Of a stretch of 64,000 bases of DNA, positions 25,101 to 34,438 are shown piece after piece (position 1 is the first letter of the stretch; every line of letters starts with the position of its first letter). The notes beneath the pieces are model-generated. The model was not told where the DNA came from. It ran no database searches and worked only from the letters and a program-made list of their open reading frames with translations. The stretch is from contig NZ_VFMR01000001.1 in NCBI RefSeq assembly GCF_006715145.1, forward strand, positions 1,116,001 to 1,180,000, given 5' to 3'. The stretch comes from Microbacterium sp. SLBN-146. GTDB taxonomy: Bacteria > Actinomycetota > Actinomycetes > Actinomycetales > Microbacteriaceae. A program made the position numbers and the translations under genes.

Positions 25101-28100
25101 CCCGTCACGGCGAACGACTCCGATCCCGATGGAGACGAGTTCGGCCTCGTCCGCGATGGGTTGATCCTCCCGGACGTTCCGGGACTGGAGGCGGTGGTTC
25201 AGGGCCAGCGGGTCGTGGTGACCTCGCCGGATGAGCCGGTGGAGACGAGCCTGCAGTACACGATTCGCGACGCACGCGGTGCGGAGGCGAAGGCGGTCTT
25301 GCAGATCACGGTCGCCGATGACGTGCCGTTGCAGCGTCCGATCGCGCGCGATGACCGGGTGCAGCCGGCTGACATCGAGGACGACCAGGTCGACGTCGAG
25401 GTCCTCGCCAACGACGAAGACCCGGATGGCACGAAGGACGCCCTCACGGTGAGCGTCGCCGGCGACACCGCACGCGTCCTCGATGACGGAACCGTGCGCG
25501 TGACCCTCAGCGATGAGCGGCAGCTCCTGACGTACACGATCACGGATCAGGACGGGCTCGCGGCATCCGCGTTCATCGTCGTCCCCGGTCTGGGCTCCCT
25601 TCCGCCGACGATCACGGGGACCGGCGCGATCGAGGTGAAGAGCGGCGAGACGATCGAGATCCCGCTCGCGGAATACGTCCGCGCGGGGGCTGGCAAGAGC
25701 GTCGTGGTCACCGAAGCGCAGAAGGTGCAGGCGTCGTTCTCCAACGGAGCCAACCTGGTCAAGGATCAGCGGACCCTCGTCTACACGTCCGCCGCCGGGT
25801 ACTTCGGTCCCGATGCCCTCACGTTCGAAGTGACGGATGGTACGGGACCCGACGACCCCGCCGGCATCAAGGCGACGCTCTCGCTCGCGATCACCGTCCT
25901 TCCGCCCGACAATCAGCAACCGTCCTTCACGAGCGGACAGGTGGACGTCGCTCCCGGTGAGGACCCCGCAACGCTCGATCTCCGCGCACTGACGACGGAT
26001 CCCGACCCCGGTGACCTCGAGCGCCTGCAGTTCCAGCTCGTCGGCAGCGCGCCGCAGGGGATCTCGGCATCCATCGATGGCGGAGCGCTTCGAGCGAGCG
26101 CCGGTGCCGGCACACCCAAGGGCACGACCGCGACGCTCACCGTGCGCGTGACGGATGGCGAGACGGAGCCCGTCGAGGGGACGGTGACCGTCCGCGTGAC
26201 GGCATCGACACGTCCTCTCCCCACCGCCAACGATGACACGATCGCGGAGGCCCCGCAGGGGAGGGCCGTCACGGTCCCCGTCCTCGCGAACGACTTCAAC
26301 CCCTTCCCCGAGACGCCGCTCACCGTGACGACCGCCATCGTCGAGACCGGTCAGGGCACCGCCGCGGTCGCGGGTGACCAGGTGCGTGTGACTCCCGACG
26401 CGAACTTCTTCGGGACGATGGTCGTGCGGTATCGCGTGCAGGATGCCACCGGCGACGCGGACCGCGAAGTGGAAGGCCGCATCCGGCTCACGGTGCAGGG
26501 TCGTCCGGATGCGCCGGGGACGCCGACGGTGTCGAGTGTGCAGGATCGAACGGTGGTGTTGTCGTGGTCGCCGCCGCCGAACAATGGCGCGGAGATCACG
26601 GGCTACACGGTGCGGTCGCTGGCGGGGAACTACACCAAGGCGTGTGTGGCGACGACGTGCACGTTGGATGGTTTGACGAACAACGTGGAGTACAACTTCG
26701 TGGTTGTTGCGACGAATCGGGTGGGGGATTCGGAGGCGTCGGCGCCGTCGGAGACGGCTCGGCCGGATGCGCGTCCGGATACGCCGAATCCGCCGACGTT
26801 GCAGTTCGGTGATCGGAGTTTGCAGGTGGCGTGGGTGACGCCGTCGACGCCGGGTTCTCCGGTGGAGTCGTTCACGCTGGAGATCTCTCCCGCGCCGCCG
26901 TCGGGGATCACGCAGAAGACGAATGTGACGGGCAACTCCCTGACCTGGGAGGGCCTGGAGAACGGCACGAACTATCAGGTGCGGGTGCGGGCGCATAACC
27001 GTGCGCCGGATCCGTCGAGCTGGAGCGCGTACTCGGCGGGCATGGTCCCCGCCGCACCGCCGTCGGCCGCGGCAGCACCCACCACGACCCGCCTGCAACC
27101 GGTCGGGACGCAGGCGCAGATGCAGGTGAACTGGACGCCTCCCGCCGCGAACGGCGATGCGATCTCCGGCTACCGCCTGAACGTCATTCGTGGCGGCTCG
27201 CTCGTGCGCACGGTTCCGGTCCCGGCTGGGCAGACGAGCCAGGCGCTGTCGATCGACGCATCGACGTCGGACTACACGTTCACGGTCGCGGCGCAGAACA
27301 AGGCCGGGTGGGGTGCCGACAGCGCCCCGTCGGCCCCGCGCCGGGCCTTCACGCCTCCCGGCGCCCCGACCAACGTGCAGGCGACGACCCCCGCGAACGA
27401 CAGTCGCATCGTCGTCACCTACGGCGAGGCGCCGGGCAACGGCGCGAACCCGAGCGAGCTCCGCTACGAGTACAACGTCGGTGGCGGTTGGCGCGGCGAT
27501 TGGGACGGCCGCACGATCGTGTCCGGCATCGCGAACAACAACACGTACACCGTCCAGGTCCGGGCCTACACGCAGCTCGACGGCGTGCGTTACGACGGTG
27601 CGGCTTCGTCGGCATCCAACAGCGCGGCGCCCTATGGTCCGATCGGGCAGCCGGGAGCGTCGGCATCCGCCAGCGGCACGAACATCACCTTCAACTGGTC
27701 GGCCCCGGCGCGGAACGGTCGCGACATCGTGAAGATGGAGATCGCGATCGACGGGGTCACGGGCTGGAAGACGGTCGCTGCGAGCGGCAGCGAAACCCAC
27801 GACGTCGGGTACTCGCAGAGCCGCGCGATCCAGGTGCGGGCCACGGATGCCGCGGGTCAGGTCTCGACGAACTCGGCCTCGGCCCGATCCGCAGATCCGC
27901 CGCAGCCCCGCGCGTGGCCGAGCAAGGGATCGAGCGCCGTCGGTCAGTACCGATGCAGCGACCCGTCGTGCGCGTACGCCGTCCTGAACGTCTCGAACTT
28001 CCCCGCGGGCGACTACACCCTGTCGTGCAACGGAACCGGTCCGTGGGGAGGCCAGTGGGGCGCGAGCGTATATTCCGTTCCGGCCAACGGGTCCATCCAG

Positions 28101-28187
28101 CTCAACTGCTACTTCGGCGACCCGGGCGAGGAATTCTGGATCCTCATTCACGGCCGGGGTGAGTCAGAACGTATTCGCTGGTACTAG
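22116..28187 (+). CDS. giant membrane-anchored Ig-like/FN3 surface protein, copy 1
   Basis: 2023 residues. A basic N-terminus and one hydrophobic segment (about residues 10-32) anchor it with the rest outside. Residues 33-330 look like a beta-propeller-type domain, then an acidic linker (about 370-395). Eleven Ig/cadherin-like modules follow (about 400-1460), each with a pattern such as VLDNDSDADGD or VLANDSDPAGG; then five FN3 modules (about 1460-1910; for example VVLSWSPPPNNGAEITGY); then a Cys-containing C-terminal module ending in RIRWY. FN3 with downstream AAA, DUF58 and transglutaminase genes matches the bifidobacterial PFNA layout, where FN3 binds host cytokine or matrix. Here adhesion or wall-linked scaffolding is inferred. 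Start chosen at the ATG with GGGGGAGG upstream, as in the paralog. A near-copy follows directly. Confidence 0.88.
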   Translation: MTSFAWLRARPKALASASVLTASAVAIATMAFVYEGFPTTEVDLHDGGVWVTKQSALMVGHFNHESRVLDGALRTTSDDYDIIQSGETVLLHDRTDASLTAVDPAMVVLTDAATTPVDADVQLGGETVALLDRESGDVWVVPAQAASSFQVQGTDPTASLGPGAAIAVGVDGTTYGVSPSTSELVTIRAGDDGEAAEPTVSTLPGVDESSEVSVSAVGSTAVVLDAASGRVLSSAGLSAEVEQGQTGVLQVPSVESDAVLVATSGSLVRVPLDGSEPVGVSSGAQGDPAAPVRLNGCSYAAWSGSAKFVRDCVGEADDLSADIEGVTPESVLRFRVNRDVVVLNDIVGGAAWMASDSLQRIDNWNDVTPPEGETEEDEQTTEESVETTLPERTEQNTAPIANDDDFGVRPGRTTVLPVLDNDSDADGDVLTVTLPNGDPGLGTVQPINNGAGLQIAVPEDATGSDSFLYEVNDGRGGTDTATTRLTVHGWDVNSAPVQKRVTAVTVESGGTVSYNVLPDWIDPDGDDVFLASVVPAPGDEADFTSDGRITYRAIGGTQGRKDVVVLVSDGNEVTEGIVRFDVRPVGSTVPVTNADHVVVRAGQTVTVSPLANDTSSGREPLRLTRVDEVAGATIVPDFANKTFSFTSDAPGTYYVQYLASAGANGVPGLVRVDVLADSDTDRDPIAVRDVALLPSGGDVLVNVLANDSDPAGGILVVQSVTVEPNSGIAVSVLNHETLRITDQAALGEQVRITYRISNGARQAAGEVVVIPVPAPSQLRPPVANDDQVIVRAGDIVTIPVLDNDYHPNGDTIHVAPDLVPPLLDPAKGEVFVSEDTLRFKAGSEPGTAYATYEVFDSAGQKDAGYVTIQILPVNEETNTAPRPRDLTARVLNGSKVKIAIPLDGIDPDGDSVELVGVASAPKKGRITETGSNFLVYESFDESAGLDSFTYRVRDRLGLEATAPIRVGIAPPEAVNQAPYAVKDSVIMRPGRSVAVPVTANDSDPDGDEFGLVRDGLILPDVPGLEAVVQGQRVVVTSPDEPVETSLQYTIRDARGAEAKAVLQITVADDVPLQRPIARDDRVQPADIEDDQVDVEVLANDEDPDGTKDALTVSVAGDTARVLDDGTVRVTLSDERQLLTYTITDQDGLAASAFIVVPGLGSLPPTITGTGAIEVKSGETIEIPLAEYVRAGAGKSVVVTEAQKVQASFSNGANLVKDQRTLVYTSAAGYFGPDALTFEVTDGTGPDDPAGIKATLSLAITVLPPDNQQPSFTSGQVDVAPGEDPATLDLRALTTDPDPGDLERLQFQLVGSAPQGISASIDGGALRASAGAGTPKGTTATLTVRVTDGETEPVEGTVTVRVTASTRPLPTANDDTIAEAPQGRAVTVPVLANDFNPFPETPLTVTTAIVETGQGTAAVAGDQVRVTPDANFFGTMVVRYRVQDATGDADREVEGRIRLTVQGRPDAPGTPTVSSVQDRTVVLSWSPPPNNGAEITGYTVRSLAGNYTKACVATTCTLDGLTNNVEYNFVVVATNRVGDSEASAPSETARPDARPDTPNPPTLQFGDRSLQVAWVTPSTPGSPVESFTLEISPAPPSGITQKTNVTGNSLTWEGLENGTNYQVRVRAHNRAPDPSSWSAYSAGMVPAAPPSAAAAPTTTRLQPVGTQAQMQVNWTPPAANGDAISGYRLNVIRGGSLVRTVPVPAGQTSQALSIDASTSDYTFTVAAQNKAGWGADSAPSAPRRAFTPPGAPTNVQATTPANDSRIVVTYGEAPGNGANPSELRYEYNVGGGWRGDWDGRTIVSGIANNNTYTVQVRAYTQLDGVRYDGAASSASNSAAPYGPIGQPGASASASGTNITFNWSAPARNGRDIVKMEIAIDGVTGWKTVAASGSETHDVGYSQSRAIQVRATDAAGQVSTNSASARSADPPQPRAWPSKGSSAVGQYRCSDPSCAYAVLNVSNFPAGDYTLSCNGTGPWGGQWGASVYSVPANGSIQLNCYFGDPGEEFWILIHGRGESERIRWY
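22743..23337 (+). repeat. near-identical patch shared with the second giant gene
   Basis: These 595 bases match 28972-29566 with only two differences that I can see, at a constant offset of 6229. Flanking regions differ far more. The patch uses G-ending codons (GTG, TTG, TCG, GGG), unlike the C-ending style around it. Confidence 0.75.
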
Positions 28188-28203
28188 AGGGTGAAGAGAC
28201 GGG

Positions 28204-28220
28204 TGGGGGAATATCCCCAT
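28204..28220. promoter_or_regulatory. palindrome TGGGGGAATATCCCCAT before second giant gene
   Basis: Almost identical to the site at 21979-21995 and symmetric over 13 bases (GGGGAATATCCCC allows a full palindrome). It sits about 34 bases upstream of the shared TACGCT box, so it may overlap the -35 region. Confidence 0.55.
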
Positions 28221-28253
28221 ACCCGCAGGTTCATACCACTCTTCGCGTCGGGT

Positions 28254-28259
28254 TACGCT
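28254..28259 (+). promoter_or_regulatory. -10 box (TACGCT) of second giant surface-protein gene
   Basis: Same GGTTACGCTTGTCG context as the first copy. The second gene therefore has its own promoter rather than relying on read-through, and may also drive the downstream operon. Confidence 0.55.
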
Positions 28260-28344
28260 TGTCGGACTAGATCCCACAATGAGCGCCCGGACAGGTCCGG
28301 GACCCGACGCTTCAGAGAACGTGCCTGGGGGAGGCCGAGTTCAT

Positions 28345-31300
28345 ATGACGTCGTTCGCTTGGTTGCGTGCGCGCCCGAAGGCGCTGGCCTCTGCCGGCAT
28401 CGTCTCGGCGACCGCGGTCGCTCTCACCACGATGGCGTTCGTGTACGAGGGTTTTCCGACGACGGAGGTGGATCTCCACGACGGTGGCGTGTGGGTGACG
28501 AAGCAGTCGGCGCTGATGGTGGGGCACTTCAATCACGAGTCTCGCGTGCTCGATGGGGCGCTCCGCACGACGAGCGACGACTACGACATCGTGCAGTCGG
28601 GCGAGACGGTGCTCGTCCACAACCGCACCGACGCGAGTCTGACGACGATCGATCCCGCTCTCGTCGTCCTGACGGATGCCGCGGACCTTCCCGCCGACGC
28701 CGATGTCCAGCTCGGCGGCGGCACGATCGCCGTCCTCGACCGCGAGTCCGGCGACGCGTGGGTCTTGCCTGCGGCCGCCGCGGGCGCCTTCGAGGTGCAG
28801 GGCACGGATCCGACCATGTCGCTCGGTCGCGGTGCCGCGATCGCGGTGGGAACCGACGGAACGGCCTACGGAGTGTCGCCCTCGGACGGGGAGCTTCTGA
28901 CGATCGAGCTCGACGAGGGCGACGAGGCCCGTGAACCGTCTCGCACGAGCCTCGAGGGTGTCGATGAGACCAGTGAGGTGAGTGTGTCGGCGGTGGGGTC
29001 GACGGCGGTGGTGTTGGATGCCGCGTCGGGTCGTGTGTTGTCGTCGGCGGGACTCTCCGCTGAGGTTGAGCAGGGTCAAACCGGTGTGTTGCAGGTTCCG
29101 TCGGCGGAGTCTGATGCGGTGTTGGTGGCGACGTCGGGGTCGTTGGTGCGGGTGCCGTTGGATGGGTCGGAGCCGGTGGGGGTGTCGTCGGGGGCGCAGG
29201 GGGATCCGGCTGCTCCGGTGCGGTTGAACGGGTGTTCGTATGCGGCGTGGTCGGGGTCGGCGAAGTTCGTCCGCGATTGTGTGGGCGAGGCGGATGATCT
29301 GAGTGCGGATATCGAGGGTGTGACGCCGGAGTCGGTGTTGCGGTTCCGGGTGAACCGGGATGTTGTCGTGTTGAACGACATTGTCGGTGGGGCTGCGTGG
29401 ATGGCCAGCGACAGTCTGCAGCGGATCGATAACTGGAACGATGTGACTCCTCCGGAGGGGGAGACGGAGGAGGACGAGCAGACGACGGAGGAGTCGGTGG
29501 AGACGACTCTTCCGGAGCGGACGGAGCAGAACACGGCCCCGATCGCCAACGACGACGACTTCGGTGTTCGCCCGGGCCGCACGACGGTTCTTCCGGTGCT
29601 CGACAACGACTCCGACGCGGACGGCGATGTCCTCACGGTCACGCTTCCCGATGGGGATCCCGGCCTCGGTGTCGTCCAGCCCGTGAACAACGGGGCAGGT
29701 CTGCAGATCGCGGTGCCCGAGAACGCATCGGGGAGCGACTCCTTCGTCTATGAGGTCGATGACGGCCGAGGCGGAACCGATCAGGCCACCGTGCGGATGT
29801 CTGTGCGCGGGTGGGATGTCAACTCGGCGCCGGTGCAGAAGCGTGTGACGGCGGTGACGGTGGAGTCCGGTGGGACGGTGTCGTACAACGTGCTGCCGGA
29901 TTGGATCGATCCGGACGGCGACGACGTGTTCCTGGCGTCGGTGGTGCCTGCTCCGGGCGATGAGGCGGATTTCACGTCGGATGGTCGGATCACATACCGG
30001 GCGATCGGGGGGACGCAGGGCCGCAAGGATGTCGTGATCCTGGTGTCGGATGGCAACGAGGTGACCGAGGGGGTCGTGCGGTTCGATGTGCGTCCGGTGG
30101 GGTCGACGGTGCCGGTGACGAACGCGGATCATGTCGTGGTGCGGGCGGGGCAGACGGTGACGGTGTCGCCGCTCGCCAACGACACCAGTTCGGGTCGGGA
30201 GCCGCTGAGGCTGACGCGGGTCGATGAGGTGGCGGGGGCGACGATCGTCCCGGACTTCGCGAACAAGACGTTCTCCTTCACCTCTGACGCGCCGGGCACG
30301 TACTACGTGCAGTACCTCGCGTCGGCGGGTGCGAACGGGGTTCCGGGCCTGGTGCGCGTGGATGTGCTGGCCGACAGTGACACCGACCGGGATCCGATCG
30401 CGGTCCGTGATGTCGCGCTCCTTCCTTCGGGTGGGGATGTGCTGGTGAACGTGCTGGCCAATGACAGTGACCCGGCTGGTGGCATCCTCGTGGTCCAGTC
30501 CGTCACGGTCGAACCCAACAGCGGCATCGCCGTGTCCGTCCTCAACCACGAAACCCTCCGCATCACCGACCAGGGCGCGTTGTCACAGCAGGTGCGGATC
30601 AGCTACCGGATCTCCAACGGGTCGCGCCAGGCCGAAGGCGAGGTCATCGTCATTCCGGTACCGGCGCCGTCGCAATTGCGCCCGCCGGTCGCGAACGACG
30701 ACCAGGTCATCGTCCGCGCGGGTGACATCGTCACGATCCCCGTGCTCGACAACGACTACCACCCCAATGGCGACACGATCCACGTCGCTCCCGATCTGGT
30801 GCCGCCTCTCATCGAGCCCGAGGACGGAGAGATCTTCGTCTCCGAAGACACCTTGCGCTTCAAGGCGGGCGACGAACCCGGAACCGTCTACGCGACCTAC
30901 GAGGTCTACGACACGGCGGGTCAGAAGGATGCCGGATACGTCACGATCCAGATCCTCCCGATCAACGAGGAGACGAACACCGCTCCCCGCCCGCGTGACC
31001 TGACGGCGCGTGTGTTGAACGGGTCGCGCGTCAAGATCGCGATCCCGCTCGACGGAATCGACCCCGACGGTGACTCGGTCGAGCTCGTCGGCATCGCCAC
31101 CCCGCCGAAGAAGGGGCGCATCAGTGAGACGGGGGCGAACTTCCTCGTCTACGAGGCCTTCGACGATGCCGCGGGCCTCGACACCTTCAGCTACCGTGTG
31201 CGCGACCGCTTCGGTAAGGAGGCCACCGCGCCCGTGCGGGTCGGCATCGCCCCGGCCGAAGCGGTCAATCAGGCGCCGTATGCGGTCAAGGATTCCGTCA

Positions 31301-34300
31301 TCATGCGTCCGGGGCGCTCCGTGGCGGTGCCGGTGACGGCGAACGACTCCGATCCCGATGGGGATGAGTTCGGTCTCGTCCGCGATGGGCTGGTCCTCCC
31401 GGATGTTCCGGGACTGGAGGCGGTGGTTCAGGGCCAGCGGGTCGTGGTGACCTCGCCGGACGAGCCGGTGGAGACGAGCCTGCAGTACACGATCCGCGAC
31501 GCACGCGGTGCGGAGGCGAAGGCGGTTTTGCAGATCACGGTCGCCGATGACGTGCCGTTGCAGCGTCCGATCGCGCGCGATGACCGGGTGCAGCCGGCTG
31601 ACATCGAGGACGACCAGGTCGACGTCGAGGTCCTCGCCAACGACGAAGACCCGGATGGCACGAAGGACGCCCTCACGGTGAGCGTCGCCGGCGACACCGC
31701 ACGCGTCCTCGACGACGGCCGGATCCGCGTCACCCTGATCGACGCGCAGCAGCTCCTCACCTACACGATCACGGATGAGGACGGCCTGACGGCATCCGCG
31801 TTCCTGTTCGTTCCCGGGCTCACGACGATTCCGCCGACACTCATCAGCGATCGCACGATCGAGGTCGCCAGCGGTGAGACGATCGACGTCCCGCTCGCGG
31901 AGTACGTCCGCGCGGGGGCTGGCAAGAGCGTCGTGGTCACCGAGGCGGCCAAGGTCCAGTCATCCTTCTCGAACGGCGCGAGCCTCGTCAAGGACCAGAC
32001 GACCCTCACCTACACGTCCGCCGACGGGTACTTCGGCCCCGACGCGCTCACGTTCGAAGTGACGGACGGCACGGGACCCGACGACCCCGCCGGTATCAAG
32101 GCGACGCTCACGATCCCCATCACGGTGCTTCCCCCCGACAACCAGCAGCCGACGTTCACGAACGGTCAGGTGGACGTCGCGCCCGGCGAAGACCCTGCAT
32201 CGCTCGACCTCCTCGCGCTCACGACCGACCCCGACCCCGGCGACCTCGACGGCATGAGCTTTGCCATCGTCGGCGGCGTGGCGCAGGGGCTCTCGGCATC
32301 CATCGAGGGCGGGACGCTGCGTGCCAGCGCCGCGGCGAACACCCCCAAGGGCACGACGGCGACCGTCACGGTGCGCGTCTCGGATGGTGAGACGGAGCCG
32401 GTCGAGGGCGTCGTGACGCTGCGCGTCATCGGTTCGACGAGGCCGCTCGCGACGGCGAACGACGATGTCGTGCCGGAGGCTCCGCAGGGGCGCACCGTCG
32501 ACGTCGCGGTGCTCGCGAACGACTTCAATCCCTTCCCCGAGACACCGCTGAAGATCGTCACGGCGCGTGTCGAGACGGGGCAGGGCGCCGTCGACATCGC
32601 GGGTGACCGGCTGAGCATCACGCCGGGCGCCGACTTCTTCGGCACCCTCGTCGTGCGCTACCGCGTGCAGGATGCCACGGGCGACCCCGACCGTGAGGTC
32701 GAGGGCCGTGTGAACGTGACGGTGCAGGGTCGTCCGGATGCGCCGGGGACGCCGACGGTGTCGAGTGTGCAGGATCGGACGGTGGTGTTGTCGTGGTCGC
32801 CGCCGCCGAACAATGGTGCGGAGATCACGGGCTACACGGTGCGGTCGCTGGCGGGCGGGTACTCGAAGGCGTGTGTGGCGACGACGTGCACGTTGGATGG
32901 TTTGACGAACAACGTGGAGTACAACTTCGTGGTTGTTGCGACGAATCGGGCGGGGGATTCGGAGGCGTCGGCGCCGTCGGAGACCGCGCGTCCGGATGCG
33001 CGTCCGGACACGCCCAACCCGCCGACGCTGCAGTTCGGCGATCGGAGCCTGCAGGTGGCGTGGGTGACGCCGTCGACGCCGGGTTCTCCGGTGGAGTCGT
33101 TCACGCTGGAGATCTCTCCCGCGCCGCCGTCGGGGATCACGCAGAAGACGAATGTGACGGGCAACTCCCTGACCTGGGAGGGCCTGGAGAACGGCACGAA
33201 CTATCAGGTGCGGGTGCGGGCGCATAACCGTGCGCCGGATCCGTCGAGCTGGAGCGCGTATTCGGCGGGCATGGTCCCCGCGGCGCCGCCGTCGGCCGCG
33301 GCAGCACCCACGACGACCCGCATCGACTCCGTCGGGACGCAGGCGCAGATGCAGGTGAACTGGACGCCTCCGGCCGCGAACGGCGATGCGATCTCGGGCT
33401 ACCGCCTGAACGTCATCCAGGGCGGCACCGTGCGCAACACGATCCCGGTCGCGGCGGGACAGACCTCGCAGGCCGTCACGGTGCAGACCTCCACGTCGGA
33501 CTACACGTTTACGGTCGCGGCGCAGAACAAGGCCGGGTGGGGTGCCGACAGCGCACCCTCCGCCCCACGCCGCGCGTTCACACCTCCCGGCGCTCCGACC
33601 AACGTCTCGGCGACCGAGGGCAACAACACCGTCGCCGTGACGTACACGCCGGGCGCTGCCAACGGAGCCAACGCGAACGAGATCCGCTACGAGTACTCCG
33701 TCAACGGCGGCGGATGGCGCAACGACTGGGACGGCCGGACGATCGGGAACGGTCAGGTCAACAACAACGGGTCCTACTCGGTTCGTGTGCGGGCGGTTGC
33801 GACAGCCGACGGCTCGACGTACCAGAGCGATCCGTCGGCCGCGTCGAACACCGTCGCACCGTACGGTCCCATCGGCAACCCGACCGCGGACGCAAGCCGC
33901 AATGACCGCACGATCACGTTCAGCTGGACCTCCCCGGCGAGGAACGGCCGCGACATCACGACGCAGATCCGAATCGACGGTGGCGGATGGACGACCGTGG
34001 CGGCGAGGGACACCATTCGCCGCGACTACGGCTACTCCGAGACCCACACCATCGAGGTGCGCACGACGGCGGCGGGACAGACCACGACGGCGTCGGCACA
34101 GGCCCGCACGGTCGACGCGCCGCCGCCCCCGCAGCCGAAGGCGTGGGTGACCCGCGGAGGGTCGGCCGTCGGCCAGCCGAACTGCGGCTCCGCGGCCTGC
34201 GCCTTCTTCGTCGTCAACACGCAGAACTTCCCCGCCGGCGACTATCAGGTCACCTGCTACAGCAGCCGCAGCGGAGCGTTCGCGACGACGCGCGTCACGT

Positions 34301-34407
34301 CCATTCCCGCCAACGGCTCGCGCGAGCTCGGCTGCTACTACGGCTACGCCGGTGACCAGGTCTGGGTCGGGATCAGCGGCACGCAGTACGAGAGACGCTC
34401 CTGGTAG
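28345..34407 (+). CDS. giant membrane-anchored Ig-like/FN3 surface protein, copy 2
   Basis: 2020 residues with the same architecture as copy 1: membrane anchor (about 10-32), propeller-like region, acidic linker, eleven Ig/cadherin-like modules, five FN3 modules and a C-terminal Cys module (GQPNCGSAACAFFVVNTQNF, about 1940-1960). It aligns with copy 1 without net gaps through the Ig modules at an offset of 6229 bases. The two differ most in the propeller-like region, some Ig modules, the last FN3 modules and the C-terminal module. The gene ends 31 bases before the MoxR gene, so it is probably the first gene of the signalling operon. Retention of both full-length copies suggests distinct partners for their variable modules. 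Confidence 0.88.
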   Translation: MTSFAWLRARPKALASAGIVSATAVALTTMAFVYEGFPTTEVDLHDGGVWVTKQSALMVGHFNHESRVLDGALRTTSDDYDIVQSGETVLVHNRTDASLTTIDPALVVLTDAADLPADADVQLGGGTIAVLDRESGDAWVLPAAAAGAFEVQGTDPTMSLGRGAAIAVGTDGTAYGVSPSDGELLTIELDEGDEAREPSRTSLEGVDETSEVSVSAVGSTAVVLDAASGRVLSSAGLSAEVEQGQTGVLQVPSAESDAVLVATSGSLVRVPLDGSEPVGVSSGAQGDPAAPVRLNGCSYAAWSGSAKFVRDCVGEADDLSADIEGVTPESVLRFRVNRDVVVLNDIVGGAAWMASDSLQRIDNWNDVTPPEGETEEDEQTTEESVETTLPERTEQNTAPIANDDDFGVRPGRTTVLPVLDNDSDADGDVLTVTLPDGDPGLGVVQPVNNGAGLQIAVPENASGSDSFVYEVDDGRGGTDQATVRMSVRGWDVNSAPVQKRVTAVTVESGGTVSYNVLPDWIDPDGDDVFLASVVPAPGDEADFTSDGRITYRAIGGTQGRKDVVILVSDGNEVTEGVVRFDVRPVGSTVPVTNADHVVVRAGQTVTVSPLANDTSSGREPLRLTRVDEVAGATIVPDFANKTFSFTSDAPGTYYVQYLASAGANGVPGLVRVDVLADSDTDRDPIAVRDVALLPSGGDVLVNVLANDSDPAGGILVVQSVTVEPNSGIAVSVLNHETLRITDQGALSQQVRISYRISNGSRQAEGEVIVIPVPAPSQLRPPVANDDQVIVRAGDIVTIPVLDNDYHPNGDTIHVAPDLVPPLIEPEDGEIFVSEDTLRFKAGDEPGTVYATYEVYDTAGQKDAGYVTIQILPINEETNTAPRPRDLTARVLNGSRVKIAIPLDGIDPDGDSVELVGIATPPKKGRISETGANFLVYEAFDDAAGLDTFSYRVRDRFGKEATAPVRVGIAPAEAVNQAPYAVKDSVIMRPGRSVAVPVTANDSDPDGDEFGLVRDGLVLPDVPGLEAVVQGQRVVVTSPDEPVETSLQYTIRDARGAEAKAVLQITVADDVPLQRPIARDDRVQPADIEDDQVDVEVLANDEDPDGTKDALTVSVAGDTARVLDDGRIRVTLIDAQQLLTYTITDEDGLTASAFLFVPGLTTIPPTLISDRTIEVASGETIDVPLAEYVRAGAGKSVVVTEAAKVQSSFSNGASLVKDQTTLTYTSADGYFGPDALTFEVTDGTGPDDPAGIKATLTIPITVLPPDNQQPTFTNGQVDVAPGEDPASLDLLALTTDPDPGDLDGMSFAIVGGVAQGLSASIEGGTLRASAAANTPKGTTATVTVRVSDGETEPVEGVVTLRVIGSTRPLATANDDVVPEAPQGRTVDVAVLANDFNPFPETPLKIVTARVETGQGAVDIAGDRLSITPGADFFGTLVVRYRVQDATGDPDREVEGRVNVTVQGRPDAPGTPTVSSVQDRTVVLSWSPPPNNGAEITGYTVRSLAGGYSKACVATTCTLDGLTNNVEYNFVVVATNRAGDSEASAPSETARPDARPDTPNPPTLQFGDRSLQVAWVTPSTPGSPVESFTLEISPAPPSGITQKTNVTGNSLTWEGLENGTNYQVRVRAHNRAPDPSSWSAYSAGMVPAAPPSAAAAPTTTRIDSVGTQAQMQVNWTPPAANGDAISGYRLNVIQGGTVRNTIPVAAGQTSQAVTVQTSTSDYTFTVAAQNKAGWGADSAPSAPRRAFTPPGAPTNVSATEGNNTVAVTYTPGAANGANANEIRYEYSVNGGGWRNDWDGRTIGNGQVNNNGSYSVRVRAVATADGSTYQSDPSAASNTVAPYGPIGNPTADASRNDRTITFSWTSPARNGRDITTQIRIDGGGWTTVAARDTIRRDYGYSETHTIEVRTTAAGQTTTASAQARTVDAPPPPQPKAWVTRGGSAVGQPNCGSAACAFFVVNTQNFPAGDYQVTCYSSRSGAFATTRVTSIPANGSRELGCYYGYAGDQVWVGISGTQYERRSW

Positions 34408-34438
34408 CGGCATCCGCTTCAACAGAAAGACACCGAAC

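Noticed and set aside
23937..28151. 1404-codon open frame on the minus strand
   Set aside because: Antisense to the first giant gene; the product is Arg/His-rich and of repeated low-complexity type, as expected from reverse reading of GC-rich Ig repeats.
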